DNA from: Ornithinimicrobium cerasi
Lineage (GTDB): Bacteria; Actinomycetota; Actinomycetes; Actinomycetales; Dermatophilaceae
DNA length: 64,000 nt
Direction: 5' to 3'
Assembly: GCF_003702705.1 (NCBI RefSeq)
Contig: NZ_QZMN01000003.1
Span: 302,274 to 366,273, forward strand
Shown piece after piece: positions 33,353-41,327 of the stretch. A program made the translations under genes and the position numbers. The notes under the pieces were generated by a model that made no database searches, was not told where the DNA came from, and worked only from the letters and a program-made list of their open reading frames with translations. How positions within the stretch are numbered: the stretch's first letter is position 1; each line of letters opens with the position of its first letter.

Positions 33353-34348
33353 ATGATCGAGGCGAGGGGGCTGACGAAGGACTTCGTCAGCCGCAAGGAG
33401 ACGGTGCACGCGGTGCGGGGCGTCGACCTGGACGTCGGGCGCGGCGAGACCGTGGCGGTCCTCGGGCCGAACGGCGCCGGGAAGACGACGACGATGCGCA
33501 TGCTCACCACCCTGATCGCCCCGACGGCGGGCACCGCCCGCGTCGCGGGGTATGACGTGGTGGCCGACCCCGCGCAGGTGCGCCGCCGCCTGGGTTACGT
33601 CGGGCAGGGCAACGGCGCTGGCCACGGCCAGCGGGCGCTGGACGAGCTCTACGTGCAGGGGGTGACGTTCGGCCTGGAGCGGCGGGCGGCGCGCTCCCGG
33701 GCGCAGGAGCTGATGGCGGGCCTGGACCTCGCCGGCAAGGAACGCACCAAGGTCTCCGAGCTGTCCGGTGGGCAGCGTCGCCGCCTCGACGTCGCGATGG
33801 GGCTCATGCACGCACCCGACCTGCTCGTCCTCGACGAGCCGTCGACCGGCCTCGACCCCCACAACCGGGCCAACCTGTGGGAGCACATCAGCGCGCTGCG
33901 CACCGAGCACGACATCACGCTGCTGCTGACCACCCACTACCTCGACGAGGCGGACACGATGGCGGCGCGGGTGGTCATCGTCGACGACGGGCGGATCATC
34001 GCCGACGACACCCCCGAGGTGCTTAAGACCCGGCACGCCGGTGACCGGCTCATCGTCACCACCGCGACGGCGGAGCAGACGGCCCGCCTGGCCGCCCGGC
34101 TGGAGGCCCGGCTGGAGGCGTGGGAGGGCACGAGCGGGGTCGAGCTGACCGGCACGACGCTGCGCGCCGGCATCGTCGCCGGGTCCACCCGGGTGACCGA
34201 GCTCGTGCGGACGGCGGACGCGGACGGCATACAGGTCACCGACGTGCAGGTGCGCAGACCCACGCTGGACGACGTCTTCCTCGCCCTCACCGGCCGCAGC
34301 CTGCGCGAGGCCGACACCGCGACCACGGGCGAGGGGGCGGCGGCATGA
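33353..34348 (+). CDS. ABC transporter ATP-binding protein, DrrA-type
   Basis: A 331-residue ATPase of the daunorubicin-resistance (DrrA) group. Walker A is GPNGAGKTTTMRMLTTL, signature is LSGGQRRRLDVAMGL, Walker B is LLVLDEPSTGLD, and the C-terminal DrrA-specific domain follows (TDVQVRRPTLDDVFLALTGR). It powers export of hydrophobic molecules with the permease encoded next, whose ATG overlaps its stop (ATGA). The WYL regulator and palindrome upstream suggest ligand-induced expression. Exported compound unknown. Confidence 0.94.
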   Translation: MIEARGLTKDFVSRKETVHAVRGVDLDVGRGETVAVLGPNGAGKTTTMRMLTTLIAPTAGTARVAGYDVVADPAQVRRRLGYVGQGNGAGHGQRALDELYVQGVTFGLERRAARSRAQELMAGLDLAGKERTKVSELSGGQRRRLDVAMGLMHAPDLLVLDEPSTGLDPHNRANLWEHISALRTEHDITLLLTTHYLDEADTMAARVVIVDDGRIIADDTPEVLKTRHAGDRLIVTTATAEQTARLAARLEARLEAWEGTSGVELTGTTLRAGIVAGSTRVTELVRTADADGIQVTDVQVRRPTLDDVFLALTGRSLREADTATTGEGAAA

Positions 34349-35157
34349 GCACCACGACCCTGACCCCCACGGGCACCGCCACCCAGGGACCGCCGCGACG
34401 TTCCCTGGTGCGGGACACCACGATCGTCCTGGCCCGCGAGCTGCGGCCGACCCTGCACGACCCCTTCTCGGTCGTGTTCTCCCTCGTGCAGCCGATCTTC
34501 TTCCTCGCGCTGTTCGGGCCGCTGCTGGCCGGCAACCTCGGCGGCGGGCTGCCCGGCGGCGACGTCTGGCAGTGGTTCGTCCCGGCCATCCTGGTGATGA
34601 TCTCGCTCTTCGGCTCGAGCACGGTCGGGGCCAACCTGCTCTACGAGATGCAGACCGGCGCCCACGAGCGGATGCTCGTCACCCCGCTCGCCCGCTCGTC
34701 GCTGCTCGTCGGGCGGGCGCTGAAGGAGATCGTCACGCTCGTCGCCCAGGCGGCGGTCATCGTGCTGGTGATGCTGCCCTTCGGCTTCCGGCTGCACCCG
34801 CTCGGCGCGCTGACGGGTCTGGTGCTGCTGGCGGTGCTCGGCGTCGGCATCAGCTCGTTCAGCTACGCCCTGGCGCTGGCAGTCCGCAAGCAGGACTGGA
34901 TGTTCTGGGTCGTGCAGCAGACGGTGCTCTTCCCGGTGATGATCCTCTCCGGGATGCTGCTGCCGCTCGAGGGCGGCCCGGGCTGGATGCGCGCTCTCGC
35001 GCGCCTCAACCCGCTGACGTATGTCGTGGACGCCGAGCGGGCGCTGTTCGCCGGGGACCTGCTGGCGGCGCCGGTGCTGTGGGGCTTCGGAGCGGCCGGG
35101 GTGACCGCCGCTCTCGGGCTGGCACTCGGGATACGCTCGATGCGGCGCAGCGACTGA
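34345..35157 (+). CDS. ABC-2 type permease, DrrB-type
   Basis: A 270-residue membrane protein with about six helices (IFFLALFGPLLAGNLGGG, FVPAILVMISLFGSSTVGAN, AVIVLVMLPFGFRLHPLGAL and so on) and the conserved LLYEMQTGAHERMLVTPLAR segment of the ABC-2 family. The C-terminus LNPLTYVVDAERALFAGDL is typical of DrrB-type exporters. Start ATG at 34345 overlaps the DrrA stop. Its TGA at 35155-35157 is immediately followed by the stop of the convergent glycosyltransferase gene, with no intergenic space for a terminator. Confidence 0.93.
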   Translation: MSTTTLTPTGTATQGPPRRSLVRDTTIVLARELRPTLHDPFSVVFSLVQPIFFLALFGPLLAGNLGGGLPGGDVWQWFVPAILVMISLFGSSTVGANLLYEMQTGAHERMLVTPLARSSLLVGRALKEIVTLVAQAAVIVLVMLPFGFRLHPLGALTGLVLLAVLGVGISSFSYALALAVRKQDWMFWVVQQTVLFPVMILSGMLLPLEGGPGWMRALARLNPLTYVVDAERALFAGDLLAAPVLWGFGAAGVTAALGLALGIRSMRRSD

Positions 35158-36228
35158 TCAGGCGCTGACCCTGGGCCCGACGTCGGCGACCAGGTCGCGG
35201 TAGATGCCGACCAGGCGCTCGGCCGCCGCCGAGCTGTCGAACCGCTCGGCGATGCGCGCCGAGGCCTGCTGCCAGGTCGCGTACACGGAGGGGTCGTCCC
35301 GCAGGAGGGCGACGGCGTCGGCGAACGTCGCGTCCTCGCAGCGGAGGACGTCGTCGCCGAAGGTGTCGTCGTACTCCGGCAGGTCGCGCGCGACGACCGG
35401 CAGGCCGACGCCGGCGGCCTCGAGGATGCACATCGGGTGGTTCTCCTGCTCGGCGGGCAGGCAGAACACGTCGGCGGCCTGCAGGTAGCGCCTCACCTCC
35501 GGGTGGGGCACCACGCCCGGGAAGAGCAGGTTGCCCGGCGCCCGCTCCATGAGGCGACGCATCGCGCCATACTCGGCCCCCAGGTGCTTGAACGGGACCC
35601 CGCCCACCCAGATGAGCACGACGTCCGGGTGCCGGCGCGCGAGCTGCTCGAAGACGTCGATCCGCTTGCGCGGCTGGACCTGGCCGACGCCGACGACGAC
35701 GAACGCGTCGTCGGCGATGCCCAGGTGCCGTCGCGCGGCGGTCCGGTCCGCCGGCGTCGTCCGGTAGGCCCGCATGTCGACGGTGTTGTGCAGGACCTCG
35801 ATCCGCTCCGCGGGCACCCTGAGCTCGTCCTGCAGGACCCGTGCCACCGTGCCCGAGACCGCGAGCACCCGGTCGGCCCGGCCGTAGAACCACCGCATGT
35901 AGCGCCGCGCGAGGGGGCGCCAGTACCTCGCCAGCCGGATGGAGCCGACCAGGGAGTCGGGGATGACGTGGGCCGACACGACCTTCCTGGCCCTCGGGTC
36001 GAGGATCTTGCGCCACATGGCCGACCCGAGCGTGTGGAGGTGGTACACGTCGCACTCCACCGACTCGCCGTAGCCGCCCCGCACCAGCGTGACGTCGTCA
36101 CGACGCTCCAGCGCCAGAGCCAGCTCGACGTAGGCCGTGTGCACTCCGTGCCCCTGCACCGAGACGTCGCTCTCGCTCGCCATGTTGACGACGAGGGGGG
36201 TGTCCTCCTCCGTCTGCCTCGCGCTCAC
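35158..36228 (-). CDS. Glycosyltransferase family 4 (GT-B fold)
   Basis: A 356-residue GT4 enzyme. The start is the GTG at 36228 (VSARQTEEDTPLVVNMASES), overlapping the stop of the VTT-domain gene (GTGA). Donor-site motifs are FVVVGVGQVQPRKRIDVFEQ, VVPHPEVRRYLQAADVFCLP and AEQENHPMCILEAAGVGLPV, where the E-x7-E pattern contacts the nucleotide sugar. It is cytoplasmic and membrane-facing and should add a hexose to a lipid or glycan acceptor. It is last in a three-gene operon with a membrane protein and another glycosyltransferase, suggesting synthesis of a glycolipid or surface glycan. Acceptor and sugar are unknown. Confidence 0.9.
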   Translation of the reverse strand: MSARQTEEDTPLVVNMASESDVSVQGHGVHTAYVELALALERRDDVTLVRGGYGESVECDVYHLHTLGSAMWRKILDPRARKVVSAHVIPDSLVGSIRLARYWRPLARRYMRWFYGRADRVLAVSGTVARVLQDELRVPAERIEVLHNTVDMRAYRTTPADRTAARRHLGIADDAFVVVGVGQVQPRKRIDVFEQLARRHPDVVLIWVGGVPFKHLGAEYGAMRRLMERAPGNLLFPGVVPHPEVRRYLQAADVFCLPAEQENHPMCILEAAGVGLPVVARDLPEYDDTFGDDVLRCEDATFADAVALLRDDPSVYATWQQASARIAERFDSSAAAERLVGIYRDLVADVGPRVSA

Positions 36229-36875
36229 GGGGCGAGCCAGGGCACGAAGGCCCGCACGAGCGCGAGCACCCCGAAGATGTAGGCCAGGAGCGCCCACGGC
36301 TTGAGCGCCAGGACGATGAGGAGGAAGGAGCGGAAGCTCATCCTCGACACCCCGGCGAGGTAGCAGAGGAGGTCGTCCGGCCCGACGGGCATCGCGATGG
36401 CGACCGCGAACCACCGGGGGAAGTGCCGGTGCCGGACCCGGCGCAGCCACCTGTCGACGGTGGCCGGACGGAACCGGGCGGCGAGCAGGTCAGCACCGAC
36501 ATGGCGCGACAGGAGGAAGACGGCGACCGAGCCCAGGCAGGTGGCGGCGTAGGCCGCGAGCGTCCCGACCACCGGGCCGAAGAGCAGGGGTGCGGCGATG
36601 ATCGTGATCGAGCCCGGGAAGACCGGGAAGAGCGCCTCGCTGGCCCCGACCAGTGCGAAGACCGCGGCCGCCCAGAGCCCGAAGCCGGCGAGGAAGGCCT
36701 GCAGCTGCCCGACCGAGGTCAGGACCCCTGACTGCACCCCCCACGCCACGAGCAGCGCGCACCCCAGCCAGCCGGCGACGGTGGCGCGGCGTGACCAGCG
36801 CAGGAAGGTGGTCGCCGTCGGTGTCGGCCGGGCGGAGAGGGTCGGGTGCGGGCCGGCGACCGCGACGGTGCTCAT
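36225..36875 (-). CDS. VTT/DedA-like membrane protein
   Basis: A 216-residue protein with the VTT (SNARE-associated Golgi) domain. After an N-terminal helix (ATVAGWLGCALLVAWGVQSG) come GLWAAAVFALVGASEALFPV, FPGSITIIAAPLLFGPVVGT and the amphipathic IAMPVGPDDLLCYLAGVSRM motif of the family, then two C-terminal helices. DedA/VTT proteins move phospholipids or undecaprenyl phosphate across the membrane. Placed between two glycosyltransferase genes with overlapping stops and starts on both sides, it may flip the glycolipid or its carrier. That is inference from context. Confidence 0.85.
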   Translation of the reverse strand: MSTVAVAGPHPTLSARPTPTATTFLRWSRRATVAGWLGCALLVAWGVQSGVLTSVGQLQAFLAGFGLWAAAVFALVGASEALFPVFPGSITIIAAPLLFGPVVGTLAAYAATCLGSVAVFLLSRHVGADLLAARFRPATVDRWLRRVRHRHFPRWFAVAIAMPVGPDDLLCYLAGVSRMSFRSFLLIVLALKPWALLAYIFGVLALVRAFVPWLAP

Positions 36876-38071
36876 GCCGCCCACCTCGCCGTGCCGACGC
36901 AGCCGCGGGCCCGGTCGTAGGTCGCGCAGACGGCGTCCACGAAGGCGGCCCGCCCGAACCCGGAGGCCGTCTGCACGGCCCCGGAGGACCACCGACGGCG
37001 CAGCGCGGGGTCGCGCAGCAGCCAGGTCATCGCCGCGACGAACTCCTCCGGCTGGCGGTAGCGGCGGCCGTTGTAGCCGTCCAGGACGACCCCGTCGAGC
37101 GAGCCGTCGTCGCGGCAGATCACCGGGACCCCGCTGGCCAGGGCCTCCAGGAAGGTCAGCCCCTGGGTCTCGCTGCGGGAGGCGGAGACGAAGACGTCGG
37201 CGAGTCGGTAGTAGTCGGGCACGTGGGCCGGGTCGACGGCACCCACGAAGCGGACCCGGTCGCTCAACCCGAGACGCTCCACCTGCTGGCGCAGGGTCCC
37301 GGCCTGCGGCCCGTCGCCGGCGACCACCAGCTGCCACCGCTCGTCGCGGACGCGCGCGAGCAGGTCGACGACCTCGGTCACGCTCTTCTCCGCGGCGAGC
37401 CGGCCCAGGCTCAGGATCACGGGTATGCCGGGGGTCAGGCCGAGCGAGTCCCGCAAGGTCTGCGAGGGGGTCCCGGGGGTGAACCGGGACAGGTCGACGC
37501 CGGTGGGCACGACCGCGATCGGGACGCGGACGTCATACCCGCGGAGCAGCTGCTCGACCTTGGCGGTCGGCGCGATCACGGTGGTCGTCCGGTTGAGCGT
37601 CTGCCGCGCGAAGCCGGCGCACAGGGCGCGGCCGGTGCGCTGGTGCGGGAAGAAGTAGTGGGTGTAGTCGGCGTAGAGCGTGTGGTAGGTGTGCACGTGC
37701 GGCGCCCCGAGCCGGTGGGCCAGGCGGCGGGCCCACCAGAAGGCGACGAACTCGGTGTGCGAGTGGAGCACGTCCGGCCGCCAGGCGACGAGGTCGGCGA
37801 AGGTCTCGGCGTCGACGGGGCGTCCGAGCCGCGCCTGCGGGTAGATGTGACGCGCGTCCACGGACGGGAGGCGGTAGACGCTGCCGTCGAAGGTGGTGCG
37901 CCGCACCGGACCGACGGTGAGGACCCGGACGTCGTGGCCGGCCTCGATCAGACCCTTGCGGAGCTCGTCGATGGAGGTGACCACTCCGTTGACGGTCGGC
38001 CGGTAGCAGTCGCTCAGCAGCAGCACGCGGCGTGGCCGGACGGCACGCCGACGCGCGCCGGGGCGGCTCAT
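36872..38071 (-). CDS. Glycosyltransferase family 4, mannosyltransferase-like
   Basis: About 399 residues from the ATG at 38071; ATGs at 38077 and 38083 would add two or four residues. N-terminal RVLLLSDCYRPTVNGVVTSI and HSHTEFVAFWWARRLAHRL are typical of actinobacterial PimB/MgtA-type mannosyl- or glucosyltransferases. The donor site has VVPTGVDLSRFTPG, ILSLGRLAAEKSVTEVVDLL, and VSASRSETQGLTFLEALASG. It is the first gene of the operon with the VTT protein (ATGA overlap) and the second GT4. Its product is probably a lipid-linked glycan, as in phosphatidylinositol mannosides or diacylglycerol glycolipids. Confidence 0.9.
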   Translation of the reverse strand: MSRPGARRRAVRPRRVLLLSDCYRPTVNGVVTSIDELRKGLIEAGHDVRVLTVGPVRRTTFDGSVYRLPSVDARHIYPQARLGRPVDAETFADLVAWRPDVLHSHTEFVAFWWARRLAHRLGAPHVHTYHTLYADYTHYFFPHQRTGRALCAGFARQTLNRTTTVIAPTAKVEQLLRGYDVRVPIAVVPTGVDLSRFTPGTPSQTLRDSLGLTPGIPVILSLGRLAAEKSVTEVVDLLARVRDERWQLVVAGDGPQAGTLRQQVERLGLSDRVRFVGAVDPAHVPDYYRLADVFVSASRSETQGLTFLEALASGVPVICRDDGSLDGVVLDGYNGRRYRQPEEFVAAMTWLLRDPALRRRWSSGAVQTASGFGRAAFVDAVCATYDRARGCVGTARWAA

Positions 38072-38083
38072 GGACATCCCCAT

Positions 38084-38521
38084 GCCCTGATGGTGTCGGA
38101 TAAGGGGCCTTTGCTGCATCATCCTGGGGTCGACGGCGAGTCCGACCAGGGGATGAGGTGTGCGCCGAACGGGTGGATCGGCAGGCTGGGTGCGGGAGGC
38201 AGCGGCGAGCGGCATGTCCCCAGACTGGCGGGGAGGGGGAGGGCGGACCAGGGTGGAGGCGGCCCGGTCGCAGGGGGGACAACCCCCGCGGCGGCGGGGG
38301 CGGCGCGGCCACGGCAGCACCGTGACCGATCGTGGTGGTCATCACGACCACGATCGGTCACCCTGGCATACCACCGCGTGGCCGGGAGGGAGCGCATCAC
38401 CGAGCTGCCGTGAGGTCGTGGACTGCCCAAGTCTTGACCTGCGCCATACCCCGTCTTGACCGGGACCGGCCTAGCGTGACGAGGGCGCCTCCCGCCAGTT
38501 CCGTCCGACGAAGGGTCCCGC
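38084..38521. other. Long intergenic region with a 40-base inverted repeat
   Basis: This 438-base gap separates the glycosyltransferase operon (minus) from the secreted cyanophycinase-like gene (plus). At 38322-38361 there is an inverted repeat with 15-base arms (GTGACCGATCGTGGT and its complement) around a 10-base loop. GTCTTGACC is repeated at 38431-38439 and 38453-38461, 22 bases apart; the TTGAC core could be a -35 element for the plus-strand gene. A reading frame spanning the region shows no family resemblance. I see no other gene here. Confidence 0.6.
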
Positions 38522-40366
38522 ATGTCCCGCACCACACGCCTGCCCCTGGTCGGGCTCACCGGCCTCGCCCTCGCTGCGGGAGCCCTGACTCCCGGCCTGG
38601 CCGCAGCCCAGGAGGACCCACCGCAGCGCTACGTGCCGATCGGTGGGGGCTACGACGTCTCCACCCTGGAGGGGTTCGGTGCCGGGGCCGCGGAGCACGC
38701 CACGGACGGCACGGTCGACATCTACGTCATCCCGGCCACCTACGGCGACGACCCGGCCGATCGCGAGGAGAACCTCGAGCTCGCCCAGGAGCGCGCCGAC
38801 CAGATCGACGCCGCGTGCGAGAGCGTGGTCACCGCACCGACGACGTGCGCGACCACGCTGCTGCCGATCCTGCAACGCTCGGACGCGATGGACCCGGCCG
38901 TCTCGGCACCGCTGCGCGAGCCGGGCGTGGACGGCATGTACGTCCTCGGCGGCGACCAGGTCCTGGCCATGCAGGTCCTGGCCAACAGCCCAGCGGAGGA
39001 GGCGACGGAGACCGCCTTCGAGCGCGGCGCCATCGTCGGCGGCACCAGCGCCGGCAACGCCGTCGAGTCCCGCTCGATGGGCGCCGGCTACCCCGCGCCC
39101 GGTTGGCCCTACAACGCGCTCGAGCGCGACATGTCGATCATCTTCTGGGGCGACGACCTGGCCTCCGACGAGCGCGGCCTCTCCTTCGGCTCGGAGCAGA
39201 TCATCTTCGACCAGCACTTCTACGAGCGGGGGCGGTTCGGCCGTCTCCTGTCCTGGGTCGGTCAGTCGGTGGAGCGGTATGGCGAGCCCGGCAAGCTGGG
39301 CATCGGGGTGGACTGGGGCACCGGCCTGGTCGTGACCGACGACGCGCTGGCCGCCGATGCGTTCGGCGTGAGCTCCAGCGCGATCATCGACGCGAGCCGC
39401 GCGACGGGTCTGGACTGGGTCGGGCCTCGCGACACGCTGTCGGCCGACGACGTCCTGACCCACCTGCTCGCACCTGGCACGGGCCTGACCTACGACGTGA
39501 CCGGCCGGTCGGTCTCGGTGGACGGCACGGTCGTCGAGCCGGGCGACCGCGCGGCCCTGCCGGACCTGTCGATCGGCGGCCGGGGCAGCCTGTGGCTGGG
39601 CGGCGGGCAGAACAACCGGGCGACGTCCGAGCCGCTGGCCGAGTTCGTCGACGCCGCCCGGAGCGCGCGGCCGGGGTCGCGCGGGGGCCCGATCCTGCTG
39701 GCCACCGTGGCCTACGCCGACGCCGACGCGCGGGACCGGGCGGTCACGTCATACTCCTCCGCCCTGCGCGCGGTCGGCTGGACCGGTGCGATCGAGGTGG
39801 TCGACGCCGGAGACCTGTCCAGCTCTGCGGTGGCTCGTGCCGCCGGGCTGCTCGTCGTCGGGGGCGACCAGTCCCTGCTCGGCGACGCGGTCTCGGACCG
39901 GACCCTGGGCCGGGTCCTGGCCCAGGCGGTCCAGCAGCCGGGACCGGTGATGACCGACGACGCCGCCACCGCGCTCCTGGGCAGCACGTATGTCGCCGAC
40001 CCCACCCCGGGAGAGGCCGACCGCAGCTTCGCCGACGACGCGATCGCGATGTTCCGTGCCGACGAGGTCGACACGCGGGAGGGGCTCGGCCTGGTCGACG
40101 GCTACCAGCTCGAGCCGTGGCTGACCTACGACTACCGGTGGGGCCGGCTCTACGGTGCGGCCTACGACCGCCCGGACGTGGTCTCGCTCGGGATCAGCGA
40201 GCAGACCGCGCTGCGCGTCGACCGCGATGGGGCCCAGCTGACCGGGCTGCGCTCGGCGATCGTGGTGGACGGCCGTTCCGCCGACTGGATGGTCGGGAGC
40301 AACGGTGCCCTCGGTGCGGCGAACGTCTGGATGGACGTGCTGGGTCCGGGCGACCCGATGCCGTGA
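38522..40366 (+). CDS. Secreted cyanophycinase-like (peptidase S51) protein with two tandem domains
   Basis: A 614-residue exported protein. A signal peptide is visible (MSRTTRLPLVGLTGLALAAG, cleaving near LAAAQEDPP). The first S51 domain has GMYVLGGDQVLAM, the nucleophile Ser176 in GGTSAGNAVES, and SFGSEQIIFDQHFYERGRFG, all hallmarks of cyanophycinase. A second copy begins near residue 355: LLVVGGDQSLLGDAV aligns with the GGDQ motif, but the nucleophile position reads VMTDDAATALLGS, so Ser-Ala-Gly is lost. The second half is therefore likely an inactive, perhaps binding, domain. Cyanophycinases cut multi-arginyl-polyaspartate or related isoaspartyl polymers; extracellular forms scavenge it as a nitrogen source. 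The ATG at 38522 follows an AAGGG stretch. Confidence 0.86.
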   Translation: MSRTTRLPLVGLTGLALAAGALTPGLAAAQEDPPQRYVPIGGGYDVSTLEGFGAGAAEHATDGTVDIYVIPATYGDDPADREENLELAQERADQIDAACESVVTAPTTCATTLLPILQRSDAMDPAVSAPLREPGVDGMYVLGGDQVLAMQVLANSPAEEATETAFERGAIVGGTSAGNAVESRSMGAGYPAPGWPYNALERDMSIIFWGDDLASDERGLSFGSEQIIFDQHFYERGRFGRLLSWVGQSVERYGEPGKLGIGVDWGTGLVVTDDALAADAFGVSSSAIIDASRATGLDWVGPRDTLSADDVLTHLLAPGTGLTYDVTGRSVSVDGTVVEPGDRAALPDLSIGGRGSLWLGGGQNNRATSEPLAEFVDAARSARPGSRGGPILLATVAYADADARDRAVTSYSSALRAVGWTGAIEVVDAGDLSSSAVARAAGLLVVGGDQSLLGDAVSDRTLGRVLAQAVQQPGPVMTDDAATALLGSTYVADPTPGEADRSFADDAIAMFRADEVDTREGLGLVDGYQLEPWLTYDYRWGRLYGAAYDRPDVVSLGISEQTALRVDRDGAQLTGLRSAIVVDGRSADWMVGSNGALGAANVWMDVLGPGDPMP

Positions 40367-40400
40367 GCGAACCCCAGGGTGCGCGGTGGGGAACGCAGCC

Positions 40401-40656
40401 CTAGGGTCGTCCGTCCCCGAGGGCCTCTTCCTTGATGACCTGCGCCGCCTCCTGGGGGGCCCCCGGGGCGTTCCCATGCGTCAGCCAGCTCCTGTCGACG
40501 GGCGCGGTCCCGGGCGAGAGCGCCCGAGGCCAGGGCGAGCGTCAGCGCCTCCTCGAGCCAGGCGAGGCGCTCGCCCGGTGTCGACGCGGAGCGCGCCCGG
40601 ATCACGGCGCGGGCGTCTGAGGTGCCGCGCCACAGATCCTCAGCCTCGGTGCTCAT
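40401..40656 (-). pseudogene. Small DLWRGTSD-family protein with a frameshift (second paralogue at 50 kb)
   Basis: The minus strand from the ATG at 40656 encodes MSTEAEDLWRGTSDARAVIR, clearly paralogous to the intact 66-residue protein at 49978-50178 (MSTTETEDLWRGTSD). After about 60 residues it reaches a G/C homopolymer region near 40455-40475 and then reads on without a stop into the antisense strand of the cyanophycinase gene. Shifting frame at that tract gives a sensible tail (APGAPQEAAQVIKEEALGDG) ending at TAG, 40401-40403. I interpret this as a one- or two-base indel in a homopolymer, either real or a sequencing error. No nucleotidyltransferase partner is next to this copy. Confidence 0.6.
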
Positions 40657-40711
40657 CGTCGTCCAGCGTAGGAAGGCCCGTCGTGGGGTTTTCGACCATC
40701 ACGTCGAGCAG

Positions 40712-41303
40712 TACGACGCCATCGTCACCTACGGCGTGACCTGGGACCTGCACGGCAGCCCAACCCTGCTGGCCAGCAACCCGGGGAACGACGGGGACTC
40801 TTTCCCCCGTGTGATCAACGACGCCGGTCAGGCCGCGGGGGGTGCTTGGTACGGCGACTTCTTCGAGGGTCACTTCGCGGCGGCGCGCTGGCCGTCGCCG
40901 GACGTCATCGAGCCGCTGGGCCTGCTGCCCGGGGGTGGCTACAGCGAGGTCTACGGGCAGTCCGAGGGCGGCTGGACCGTCGGACTGGCTGACCACTTCG
41001 ACCCCGACAGCCCCGGCGCGCTGCCGTGGGGGGCCGTCGACCACAGCGTGCTCTGGACCGACGACCCCGACGCGGCGCGGGTGCTGCCCAGCCCGTACGC
41101 GGTGGCGGAGGGGGCAGGACGACGGCGGGGAGCTCGTGCCGACGACGCACACGGCGTTCTGGGAGGAGCCCGCGGACGAGGGTGTGGCGCTGAGCAGCCT
41201 GTCGTCCGAGGAGAGCACCAGCCGCGTGGCGCAGGACGGGTCCGGCCAGCCGAAGGCATACCACCGCGACCTGGTGCGGGAGCGGGTCACCGGGCGCCCG
41301 TGA
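40712..41303 (+). pseudogene. HAF-repeat-type protein remnant with a frameshift
   Basis: A fragment of about 195 residues starting abruptly (YDAIVTYGVTWDLHGSPTLL) with no signal peptide. The segment VIEPLGLLPGGGYSEVYGQS, then EGGWTVGLADHF and later VDHSVLWTDDP, follows the HAF extracellular repeat pattern. The frame breaks in a run of G near 41108-41116: before it the frame reads PSPYAVAEG, and one base later it continues sensibly as QDDGGELVPTTHTAFWEEPA to the TGA at 41301-41303. The upstream part overlaps the start of the opposing DLWRGTSD gene. I regard it as a decayed secreted protein. Confidence 0.55.
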
Positions 41304-41327
41304 GGAGCGGCCGGCGACCCGCCCGTC

